64,000 nt of DNA from Metarhizium brunneum (lineage: Eukaryota > Ascomycota > Sordariomycetes > Hypocreales > Clavicipitaceae): positions 8,087,001 to 8,151,000 of the forward strand of contig NC_089422.1 of assembly GCF_013426205.1 (NCBI RefSeq). The letters run 5' to 3'. How positions within the stretch are numbered: the stretch's first letter is position 1; each line of letters starts with the position of its first letter. Shown in pieces: positions 12,501-22,102 of this stretch. The notes beneath the pieces are model-generated. The model saw only the letters and a program-made list of their open reading frames with translations. It was not told where the DNA came from and made no database searches. The position numbers and the translations under genes are program-made.

Positions 12501-13271
12501 AGCTACCCGGTAGCCGGGTGACGCAGGGCCAAAAGGGCGGTGCGCGCATTCGCTCGCGGCTCGGATCATTATGCCAGCCGGCACGCCGTTTGCAAATACA
12601 TACATACATAGGTCCCCTACCAGTCGGGACACATACCTCTCTTCAAGCGTAAGCGAGCAAACCGTAGGAGTAACCCATGGCTGACCCTGTGGTGCTGGAC
12701 TGGGTCTAGAGAAGCCGCAAGTCTATCAGGTTTGAAGGCATTCTACCCCGGTGTCGTCGACCTGTTCTCAAACAAGCCACGTGCTTGTGTCCAACCATGG
12801 AGCGGCGGCCAAAGGGATCGGGTATGCCAGCAGCTGAAGCTTATGTGCTGATTTGTGGAACATGTTATGCGAGCCGAATAACACAGCATGGGAAATAATG
12901 ATATGTCGCCCGCAGAAGGTCGCATGCGAATAGTATCAATCACAGCGCGGGGAGGGCAAATGCCGGTTTCACCACGACAATACTATTGTTGATTCATGTT
13001 CTAAACTTCCCTAGCCACTAACCAGCAGCCTCACCCATTAAGCCCGGCTGTAGCACCAGGAGAGGCCGCGCTGCGGTGCAACACGACACTTCCTAGTTAA
13101 GCCGGTCCATCTTTGTGCAGGATGCCTCGTCAAGAATGTATTCCATCCAAAGAGAAATCCCCCCAACCACATCTCCAAACCCCCATGTACTTTGAGGCCT
13201 TCAAGATCAAGCCAGGTCCCTTCTTCAACCGCACCGGTAGCCACAAAGATGTACAATAGCCATGTCATCCC
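9596..13271. other. 3.7-kb gene-poor interval
   Basis: Several short ORFs on both strands were read and none shows domain character, a signal peptide or consistent third-position bias. The interval holds the cyclin gene's upstream region and the 3' flank of the secreted gene at 13272. Two CATATG-centred palindromes lie at 10883-10894 and 10911-10924. A non-coding RNA cannot be excluded. Confidence 0.4.
10883..10924. repeat. Pair of perfect palindromes with ACATATGT cores
   Basis: ATACATATGTAT (10883-10894) and GGTACATATGTACC (10911-10924) are perfect palindromes 16 bp apart. The first one recurs exactly at 4300-4311. Confidence 0.6.
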
Positions 13272-13855
13272 TTAGATGATGACGGTGGGAGTGACTGAAA
13301 AATGACGGTTAGCTCTGAATGAATGCACCTAGGTGCCTGTATACCAAGGAAAGGAGACTTACCAGTGCTCACAACAGACTGGATCTGAGGGACCACACCA
13401 ACATCGATGATGCTGGCAATGTCAAAGGCACCGATGCCGTTGATCAGGCCCAGGTTCAGGGCACCCAGGTTGAGGGCAGCCAGGTCAAACTGGTTGAAGA
13501 CGCCAGTCTGTGCAATGGCCAGAAGAGTCTGCAGCTGCTGAAACTGGAGCAGGGCATTGATGTTGAAGGTGCCGACGTTGAAGAGGTCCTGGAAGGCAAA
13601 GATGTTGAAGTTGTTCTGGAGAGCCAGTTGCTGAAGGAGACCAAAGTTGAAGGAACCCTGGTTGAGCGCAAAGAGGTAGCTCAGGTCCTGCTGCCTGAAG
13701 TTGAGGTTGTTGACGCGCTTGGCATCAAAGACGCCGCGCTCAAAGACGGGGAGAGCAACAGGAGCGTCGACTTCGGCTTCGGCGACGGGGGCGGCGGCCG
13801 GGGCGGCGGTGACAAAGGCGGCGAAAGTGCCGGCGAGGACGGTGGACAGCTTCAT
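13272..13855 (-). CDS. Small secreted Asn/Gln/Phe-rich protein
   Basis: Exons 13363-13855 and 13272-13294 give 171 aa. The intron 13295-13362 has GTAAGT and TTTTTCAG and leaves a last exon of only 23 nt (VTPTVII). Residues 1-20 are a clear signal peptide (KLSTVLAGTFAAFVTAAPA); an acidic Ala/Val propeptide-like stretch ends near V-F-E-R. The mature part has no cysteine and consists of short repeating hydrophobic/Asn patterns such as NFGLLQQLALQNNFN, LFNVGTFNINALL, LGALNLGLINGIG and VGVVPQIQSVV. No catalytic motif was recognised. Design and tiny last exon match the gene at 18404-19321, suggesting a common family. A cell-surface or adhesive role is only a guess. Confidence 0.8.
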
Positions 13856-15625
13856 GGTGAAATGGGGGTGAAGAAGAATTAAGTGTACTAAGTGTAAATG
13901 TTTGTTTTGTTGCAAGACCGAAACGGAGCACAGCTCAAGTGTTCGGGTTGTATAGAAATGAAGGATGGAAACGAACAGCGAGCACAGCTGCGAGAGAGGA
14001 TTATTGTTAGCTGGGCGGACGTTTTCTCATATATGTTTATCAAGTTTGGGCCATCATACCTCTGGAAATGAATGTATGGGAAAGTAGTCGAAAGATGATC
14101 TGAAATGAATGGGTTGGTGAGCAAAACAAAATCCTGATCCAAGACGAACCATCCGAGGCATTATATACCAGCACGGCGCCGTCAAGACGCAGCTCTCCCC
14201 CATCACATCATCTCCATTGCACCGCATTGCAGCACGCCCAAAGCGGCCGGCCAAGCACACACTAACCCGGTAAATGTCCATCCCGACCTCACCTCCTCGG
14301 CACCCACGTCCATCCGGACCGGTGCTCTTTGTCCAAACACAAAAAGAGGGCATCAGGCCAACGTCTTCGGATGGCTGCGCCTCCGGCAGAGGATACCACA
14401 ACAGACCAAAAGACGTTGAGATGCCAAGGACCAATAGGCTGCATGGTTGGAGAGGACGGCGCCCGGCTTCAGATGACGGGGTCTTTCCACCTACGCCGGT
14501 AGCGTTTTGTGGCAGTCGATCAGACGAAGGCGCCTTGGCTGGTATATGCGTACCGCAGTCGGGGGGATCTCATTGGCAGCATCTCGGGAGTAGTTTCACA
14601 TGGAATAGGGCCGCATGGTGTTATGGTTCGGATCATTCCGCCACCAAGCGCTGCCAACACACTTGCTCCGACAGGCACGTTTGAGGAGGAACCCAATCTG
14701 GGTGGCCAGGGGGGGAGGGCAGTTTGTTTTGGGGTTGGGCTGAAGAACAGGTGGTATGGGGCCTGGCACGACGCTCTCCTTGTGCTGGATGACAAAAAAG
14801 GGCCATGTGCGTCTGATGTTTCCATTGGTGTTGTTCGCGCGCTCGAGGGTTGCGCGGGGTCGGACATGGTGGCACATGAGGGGAACCCAGCGAGGCGGCT
14901 GCCTTGTGAGACGGAGGCCGGAGACATGTTGTGTTTGAAGCGGACGTATTTGCATTGACGCCACGCGTGGGGAAACGTATCGTGACGAGGTTGGGGGTCG
15001 ATTTGAAATGGTGACGTTTATAGTTGCCACCCGTGAGCACTGAGCAGTGAGGACATGGGACCCACGATGGTGACATGGACATTTTCGGTAGTTGGATGGC
15101 GGCGGAAGGAAGGTGCGCTCATGCAGTCAAGGTTGACATGCCAAATTCATGTGGTCAGTGCTGGTAGAACAGAATTTTAGCTTATTTACATGTCTAGTTG
15201 TAGATTTCGGGAGTTTGCAGTCCGATCTTCTTGGATGCATCTCAAAACGACTTAAGCTCCAGGCTAGTCGGCACACCGCATCTTGTACGACCATTGAAGC
15301 CCTCACCACGGCGGCACCGTTGACGTTGAAAGGGAATATTGACACATGCATGTTCTATCCCTCAAAAGATAAGATCTAGGTACACATGTACATGTATCTA
15401 TGTATCTGTCGCATATGCCCCACAGATGGTCCAACGCAGTGGCTAAAGACTTGACCGCACACAACCTCCACTGCTTGATACCACCCGTCCTGAATGCCTT
15501 GTAGCTTCATCACATGATTAGGGTTTTAATTAAGGACTGTGCTGCCTGTAATCCTGGGCCTGGAAGCCCGGCAGCGTAGCACTGTCGAGTAGGAAAGCCA
15601 AATTGTTATTTGCATAATGCCCTCC
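13856..15625. other. Intergenic region with promoter of the secreted gene
   Basis: Minus-strand TATATAA-like sequence lies near 14161-14167, about 300 bp before the start at 13855. The stretch 14270-14960 is GC-rich and open in several frames on both strands, which I attribute to composition. No convincing gene was found. Confidence 0.4.
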
Positions 15626-16446
15626 TCACAGGAGCAGCAGGGCTGCCCCAATACCAGCGGCAACACCGGCCAGGCCAAGACGGCGAGGAACCACCGCACC
15701 AGCAGCGTTGGTCGTAGTAGCACCGGCCGTGGAAGCAGACGCGGTAGAAGCAGGTGCCTTGGAGCCAGATATCGTAGCCAGCGAGGTCGTGCGAGATGCA
15801 CCAGCACTGCCCGTCGCCGCGGGCACATTTCCAGTCTGCGTCGCCCCGGGAGCCGGCGACAACTTGTCGACACCGGCAGTAATGACAACAGGAAACACCA
15901 TGTCCTTGTACGCGGTGAGGACGTCTGAGCCTTGCGACACGAACGTGGCCGACCCGACAGCCACGGCAGCCATGACGCCGCACTCTGCGCGATTCTGGTC
16001 CGGGTTGAGCTTGCAGGAGTGTTCGAGAGACCTATCAAAGAACAGTCCGTTAGTCGAGCCTGGCCAAGAAGCTTCTCCCACGGAAACACTCACACGACGG
16101 CGGACTGATGGAGCAGATCCTCTGCGTCCTCGGCCTCGTCGCCGCCCACCTTGCCATCCCAGTCGGACATGGTGGCTTGGATCGACTGCACCAAGGTCGA
16201 CGGCCCTTGCACCACCGTCATGGAAGTGCCCTCGGGCAAGCAGCTGTCCGCCGACGCCCCGGCCTCGCAGCCGAACCCGTACGTCGTCTTGTCGCCGTCG
16301 ACCCCGACCACCGAGCCTCGGAGCGTGAGCCCTTCCCCGTCATCGGCCAGCGGCTGCAGCATCGAGACCGTCGTGGTGCTGTCTGCGGCGCTCACGAGGG
16401 CGACGGCAACCGCTGCCACGCCCGCAACCAAAGACTGGCGCGCCAT
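15626..16446 (-). CDS. GPI-anchored-type cell-surface protein, unknown function
   Basis: Exons 16094-16446 and 15626-16031 give 252 aa; the intron 16032-16093 (GTGAGT, TTGATAG) joins QSAVVSLEHSCKLNPD. An N-terminal signal peptide (QSLVAGVAAVAVALVSAAD) is followed by a domain of about 140 residues with four cysteines (C-E-A-G, D-S-C-L, H-S-C-K, A-E-C-G). Then comes a Ser/Thr/Ala linker and a C-terminal hydrophobic tail (LGLAGVAAGIGAALLLL) without charged residues after it, the usual GPI-attachment layout. GPI8, the transamidase for such proteins, is encoded at 49118-50353. No enzymatic motif was recognised. Confidence 0.8.
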
Positions 16447-17385
16447 TTCTTACCAACGAGTGACTGAAGCGAAAGACTGAGTTGAAAAACGAGTGAAGTA
16501 AGTTGACACGGAAAAAAAAGAGAGAAAAAAAGAAGAAATGGTGATTCCTCTGTCCCTATAAATACATAATACCCTGTGGAGGTTGTCCAGACTCCATGGT
16601 GCATGATTTTATTTTACTATGGCCATCCTGACTCTTACATGGCCCAACTTGGATACGGCCGAAAGGAAAACCGGGCCACAAGGGGGCGCCGGCGGCACTT
16701 GACTTTAATCATGAGCTAAAATTCACGGCAATCCGTTATGCATGACCAGACGGCAATCCGCCAAATTGCACAACCTGGGACCATTGTCCAAGCGCGAGTT
16801 GGGCATGTTGATGCAGCATGGAATTTTGGGGGAAAATAATAGTAGTTGACACAGTGGAATAAAGATGAATGAACATGCTGGTACTATTTTAGCGGGATTA
16901 CAGAATACAAGCGCCTTCAATGTTGATTGATCCTTTTTATATCGACATCAATTCAATCAAATGTCCATGTCGAGTCAATTTGTACTGACCCGCCCCACAT
17001 GCTGCCTGCTGGAACCCCTAAAGACCCCTGCGCCGACCCTCAACCAAGCCCTAATTTGAGCCATTGACGCCCTAGAAAAAGCAACCAGACATTGAATCAC
17101 CTTTTCCACTCACCAGCAATCCAGTAAACCTGGGCTATAACGGTCCTATGTCTTGGCGATAATCGGGTCATTCAATGGTTCACGGTCATCTAGGGCTGGT
17201 TTTCCCGTACTAGTAACGACCACCCCTCCTCAACCGTCCAAAGGGCGCAAGCACGTGGGAAAGAATCTCCAACACTCGGCGCAATGCAAAGCGAGCACCA
17301 GCAAACCAGTCTCCTCTCGCTTTACATTCCCCCGAGTCGCTGTAGAATGAGCACATCCGAGAATACTCGGCCTTGCTGATTGAGA

Positions 17386-17617
17386 TTACGGCGTTGCCCC
17401 CGACGGGATAACCCCCGACGGGATACGGCACGAAACTATGTACGCATGACGGCAGTTGGCTTGATGTCCCTCTCCGTCTGCAATGATCAGACCCTTCCAA
17501 GCGTATACACGTATACTTACTTGATGGTAGAGCTACAGGTTTAAACACCAGCGCAGCCAACGGCCGTGACGAGCCTAGAAAAACCTCGAGTACGGAAACG
17601 ACGAGATGGAATTTCAA
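17386..17617 (-). CDS. Doubtful small spliced ORF (63 aa)
   Basis: An ATG at 17617 opens a hydrophobic N-terminus (MKFHLVVSVLEVFLG). A near-consensus donor GTAAGT (17520) and acceptor TTGCAG (17478) would excise 43 nt and give a product of 63 residues with two cysteines, ending at 17386. Unspliced, the frame stays open to 17210 (135 aa). The 43-nt intron is unusually short and codon bias is weak, so this may be chance. Confidence 0.2.
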
Positions 17618-17899
17618 CTATGCAAAACCTTCATTGACCTGATTCATGACACTCAGGCTGACGTCATTGGGTTATAACCGGCCTAGTAAGAACATTGAAC
17701 CCACGCGGCCCTCGTATGGTTTCAGTTTTGCTCTGCATACCATTTGCGCACTTGAATTTCAAAAGGCCAAGGTTGGGAATCCGCCATTCTGACGAGGTTC
17801 AAATTCAAAGATAATATCAAAGAGTCTCAAAGGTCCTTGGTTTTCCAAGAGGAAGCAAAGGAACAGTGACCACTACAATACTCCGTATATACAAGAAGG

Positions 17900-17992
17900 G
17901 AACACGTGTGCTTACGGCCCCTGCCCGGGCACGTGTTCAATCTGTGTAACCAACAGGTCCTTTGTCGGTGAAGCCCCTTTGTTGGGCTTCAC
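17900..17992. repeat. Two adjacent 9-bp inverted repeats
   Basis: GAACACGTG (17900-17908) pairs with CACGTGTTC (17930-17938); both arms include the E-box CACGTG. GTGAAGCCC (17968-17976) pairs with GGGCTTCAC (17984-17992) around a 7-nt loop. TTGTTGGGC is also directly repeated just after. Confidence 0.65.
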
Positions 17993-18403
17993 GATTTGTT
18001 GGGCCCTTTCCGTGTACAGCCATAAACAAGGCTCCGTATTCTGGTATATGAATTTCTCAAAAGTGACCAACGATAGATATTGACAGAAATATTACTGTCC
18101 TCACGGTTTTTAAACGCTCTCACCAAATCATACCATTGCAGTAAGGGGTCTTTCTTTTTCTGCAGAAACTGACACTTTAATCTAGTGCCTGTAGCGGGCA
18201 CCGCTAAATCAAATCCATCCCCTCGCCTCCATCACCCAGTGAGTCAACGCCTCCCCATCCTCAGACTGAATTTCCCTGCTCTTCAGTCTCGTCCTAGTCT
18301 GATATATACCATGCCTTGGATCAATTTCTTACCCCAAATCCCCACCCCAGTCCCTAAAATCCCTCAAGTTCATCGCTCTTCCAATTCAACTGAGGCAGCG
18401 AGA

Positions 18404-19321
18404 TCATTCTTCCACATCGCGCTTGAAAATGCCTGCTAGTTGTTAGCCGCGTGTTTTTGTGCCTTTCATTACGGTAGATAAAGACTCACCGACGTTGATA
18501 CCGTTGCTTACGAATCCATTGTTGAGGACAGTAATAACCTGCTGTCTCGGAACAACACCAAACTGAACAAAGCCCTGCGCCAGCTGAAGCTGGTTGAACA
18601 GGAAAATCTGGTCGGCAAATCCCAGGTTCTGGATAGCCCCAAAGTTGAAGTTTTGACCAATTCCCATCTGGTTGATGATGGCAGTGATGGAAGGGGTCAA
18701 GAGGCTTTGGAAAAGATTGCCCTGAAGGCCCTGCTGGATAATTTGGTTGATATCATCGTTCCTGTTTCCGTTGTTGTTGTTGTTGTTATTGTTGTTGTTG
18801 TTGTTATTCTGGTCGTTGTTATTGTTGTTGTTATTATCCTTGTTGTTGTTGTTGTTGTTGTTATTATTATCTTTGTTATTGTTGTTGTTGTTGTTATTCT
18901 GGCCCTTATTGTCCTTGTTCTGATCTTTGTTCTGATCCTGGTTCTGGTTCTGGTTCTGATCCTTGTTCTGGTCCTTGTTTTGATCCTTGTTTTGATCCTT
19001 GTTTTGGTCCTTGTTTTGGTCCTTGTTCTGGTCCTTGTTCTGGTCCTTGTTCTGGTCCTGGTTGTTTTGTGTTTCGGCAGGAGCTTCTGCGGCAGCCGTT
19101 GTAGATGCAGCGGCGGGAGCAGCGCTAGATGGGCGTTCGCCTTGAGCAGCCTCCTGCCTCGCCATCAGCTCTACAAAGCTCAAGCCTCGCTTTTCCAGAT
19201 CCTCTTCGACGGCGGTAAGACCGGGAAGGGGTTGAAGAGCCGCTCGCTCAGCCAGCTGAACAGGGACAGCCACAGCGGACACCAGGCCGGCCGTGAAGAG
19301 AAGAACAGAAACAGACTTCAT
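18404..19321 (-). CDS. Secreted protein with NKDQ tetrapeptide and poly-Asn repeats
   Basis: Exons 18490-19321 and 18404-18432 give 286 aa. The intron 18433-18489 (GTGAGT, CTAGCAG) leaves a 29-nt last exon (GIFKRDVEE). A signal peptide (SVSVLLFTAGLVSAVA) is followed by a region with K-R after LEKRG, a possible Kex2 site, and an Ala/Ser/Thr stretch. Then comes a long low-complexity block: N-K-D-Q units repeated about ten times and poly-Asn broken by K-D and D-Q. The C-terminal part is ordered: INQIIQQGLQGNLFQSLL, NFNFGAIQNLG, LFNQLQLAQGFVQFGVVP. FNFG and GVVP patterns and the tiny last exon are shared with the protein at 13272-13855. The opposite strand appears as a Val/Ile/Leu-rich ORF (18653-19363), which is an artefact of the repeat. 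Confidence 0.8.
18770..19065. repeat. Coding minisatellite: 12-bp NKDQ units and AAC trinucleotide runs
   Basis: On the minus strand, 12-bp units coding Asn-Lys-Asp-Gln (plus-strand form TTGTTCTGGTCC with single-base variants) fill about 18950-19065, followed by AAC/AAT runs over 18770-18900. Unit number probably varies between strains. Confidence 0.8.
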
Positions 19322-21102
19322 TATGTCGGTATTAAAATGAAGGAATGTTTTAAAGGTAAATGAGAGTTAAAAACAAGTATGTGTTAAATGAAACGGAAGT
19401 AGAGCACAGCTCTTGAAGGAAAGTGATAAAAAGGAGAGGAATGGAAACGAAGGCCTCAGGTGTGTAAATCTTTGCAGATGATGACCACAAGACAAATCTT
19501 CTAACTGATGCGGGAGAGGCACCTCATGATATAGTCGACGGCCATTGCGCTGAGCTTCGTTTGCGTTTGCTGAGAATCAAACCTAAAACATGGATCGATA
19601 CGAATAGCTGTCGATATCGCGGAGTAGAAACGTCAGAACCTCTCGAGGAACAGAAAGCATGGTCTAGTAGCCTTGGTATCGTTCCACCATGATCTTGATG
19701 ATTCACTTCTGACACCGGCTTGTGCACTTCCTTTGAGATCCCCAGCAACATTCATGCTAAAGCAGGCACAGCATCAAAAGACTCAACGCCACTGGCAGCT
19801 GGTGCGATGATGCACAAGGGGGCATACCGGTTCCCGAGAGGCGGTGGCTGCTTGGATCGGTTAGGGCTAAGGCGGCATTAGACGATGTAGGGCGACGACT
19901 TTCGACTTCAGACGTCAGAGAAACCAGGGTCAACAGAGACAATTCCAAAAAGTTGAGACAAGACGCCGGGCAGCTCGAGACTTCTCATTGGCGGCGTGGT
20001 CCCAGGTCCAGACACCATCGATGGGATTGGGGGAATCGATAATATGCTCAATGCCAAGCATCACTAGGAGTCTGGAGGCTGTTGCAAGGGGGGGTCACAT
20101 GGTGTAATGCCATTCGTGGATGAGGCCATACCATCACGCAGTGTAGACGTGCAGGGGCGTTTGCGTCAGAGCAGGCGGTATCATGAGGGTTTGGGGCGAA
20201 CCACCAGACGCTGAGGTTTTGAGTTCGGAAGCTGAAGCGTGGCGTCTTAGTCTACATGTAGGTCTGGTACTACTAGTACTGGCAAGTGCTCAAGTGCTGC
20301 GTGGGGTACTAATTTAGAAGGAACTACTCCGTACTCCGTACGTTAGGTACCGATAAACTTGCGGGGAAGGAAGGACGGAGTCTTGGATGGCCCCTGGTTT
20401 GTCCACAGCGTCTCAGACGTCAGATCGTCCGGTATTTAGCATTGCCGACAGTCTCGGCTCTTGGCCCGACATGCTGGTTGGCCACGCCTCTGTTTTTCTT
20501 ACGCAATGGCAACGACTCCAAAAATAAAAATAAAAATAAAAAATCGACCCGGGATAATCCATTTCCAAGAGACGATTTGAAAGTAGGCACCGGCGTCTTC
20601 TACCCAGCCACTTCACTCCTTGAAACCGGACATGGATTCTTTGTCCAAGAGGCTCATGCATATGCGGGCTCACCAACTCATTGCCCTACGATTGGTTCTA
20701 TTGCTGGTGCTAAAACAGTGTCCGCGATTAGACTGGAGTCTGTAGGTCAAACTTTTCGATCACCATGTTCATCACTTTGAAGTTTAGTATCGATCCATGG
20801 CCTGCTGGCTAGGGCAATCGCCGCGTCCCAATGCCATGCCCTAAATACACCTATTTCCGATCATGTTAGATCGTCCTGCACAGGCCACAAATATCTGTTG
20901 AGCATAGTATATGGTCCCTTGATAATGCGCATGTCCAAGACACAGCCACATGCCTATTTGATAGAAGCAGTCCCGGCGCCCGACTTGCAAGGTGCAGAGA
21001 CAAGGCAGCAACCCAACCAGGCGTCATCACGAACAGTCGCGAGTATATGGCGTCTTCATTTTGTCCATGTATTGTTATTTTTACAAGTATCCGTCGTACA
21101 CG
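19322..21102. other. Intergenic region
   Basis: It holds the promoter side of the NKDQ gene and two overlapping TACTCCGTA motifs (20325-20340). An AAAAATAAAAATAAAAATAAA run lies near 20520-20541. Short ORFs lack protein character. Confidence 0.45.
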
Positions 21103-21468
21103 TCATCGCCCTATCCGCTTCCCGCCCTGTCCATCGTCGCCTTTATGGAACCCTAGCCACTCGCCCAGCAAACCCCCCGGCTTTGGTACAGGACATTCCC
21201 TCCTGGTTCGTTCTGGTGTAGAGTCGCAATAGTCTTCCGTAATCTGATTAAATTGTACAATTCCATCCCGCGACTCGGCGGCCTCTCGTCGTCTCCACCT
21301 CCTCCGTCTGCCGTTCTCGTCGACAACTACTTCACCATCGGCGTACTTGGTTCGGGGCACCGGGCACGGAAGCAAGTGCGGCAGTGCGACGACGAAGAAA
21401 CTCGCGACGAGCGTCGTTGCGAAGAGTGATGAGGTCATTCGCGACCTGGGGTGAAGGTGGGGTGGCAT
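21103..21468 (-). CDS. Small single-pass membrane protein with two CPVP motifs, unknown
   Basis: Uninterrupted ORF of 121 aa. Residues about 12-33 (TSSLFATTLVASFFVVALPH) are a membrane segment or signal anchor. It is followed at once by L-L-P-C-P-V-P-R-T-K-Y-A-D-G-E, a highly basic run (GRRRRWRRRE), and near the C-terminus R-E-C-P-V-P-K-P-G-G-L-L-G-E-W-L-G-F. The strong motifs suggest a conserved fungal protein rather than a chance ORF, and it sits in a divergent arrangement with PPG1. I do not recognise a function. An internal Met at residue 11 is an alternative start. Confidence 0.65.
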   Translation of the reverse strand: MPPHLHPRSRMTSSLFATTLVASFFVVALPHLLPCPVPRTKYADGEVVVDENGRRRRWRRREAAESRDGIVQFNQITEDYCDSTPERTRRECPVPKPGGLLGEWLGFHKGDDGQGGKRIGR

Positions 21469-22102
21469 GATCCCTCGGCGTTGTGTCTGCCCTCGTCATC
21501 CAAGGACCGTCGATGGGTTCAATTGGAAGGTTAGCGCCGAGATTGGTGACCGACAGCAGCCCGGCTACTCACATGATAATTGGAACATGTTCTACCCGCG
21601 GCAGCAGTTGCGTAGACAGCGATGGGCGACGGCCAAAGTTGACAATTGGCGTCGTTGAGTGACTTCGCGCCGCAAGAAGAAAAAAAAGGCGCCGAATGCC
21701 GTGAGCCGGCTCCTGTACGACTTGATGATTCCGAGACTGCCTATTGGCTAGGACTCCTTGCACAATAGCCGGAGTCGGCAAAACGTACACCCGCTCAAAA
21801 ATTCCCACAATCCCTGCCGTTTAATCGCGGAGGATCTCTTGTCAGGAAACGCACCACAAAACGGCAGAACCCACTGCCACCCGAGATTGGCTGAAGTCCT
21901 GTATCTGGCCCGACGTCACCTTCAACACCAACTCGCGGCTCTTTCCCACATACGACCTCAACTACCACGACGTCGCGGCCGCTAGCGACCAATACCGCAG
22001 CAATATATTTAAGTGTATACTCACGGCTGAACATGATTTTTGTATCCTGAGCCGGGATTGCAATCGACCGCGGCGCCTCACGCGCGACCCAGGGTCACCA
22101 TC
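21469..22102. other. Divergent promoter region upstream of PPG1
   Basis: This stretch of 634 bp lies between the small membrane protein gene and PPG1. No specific element was recognised beyond a GC-rich leader near 22050-22100. Confidence 0.5.

Larger units (their letters stand above)
16447..18403. other. Intergenic region with inverted repeats and a possible cryptic small gene
   Basis: It contains a TACTCCGTA motif (17879-17887), two 9-bp inverted repeats (17900-17992), a tandem 15-bp duplication near 17400-17430, and a doubtful spliced ORF on the minus strand (17386-17617). The part next to 16446 carries the GPI-type gene's promoter. Confidence 0.4.

Noticed and set aside
12082..12609. Minus-strand ORF of 175 aa in the 9.6-13.2 kb gap
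   Set aside because: Arg/Ala-rich, no domain or bias; an equally open frame exists on the plus strand.
14509..14958. Plus-strand open frame of 149 codons
   Set aside because: No ATG at its start, several overlapping open frames on both strands; GC composition explains it.
18653..19363. Plus-strand ORF of 236 aa, extremely Val/Ile/Leu-rich, looking like a membrane protein
   Set aside because: It is the antisense of the NKDQ/Asn repeat; the minus strand has signal peptide, intron and ordered C-terminus.
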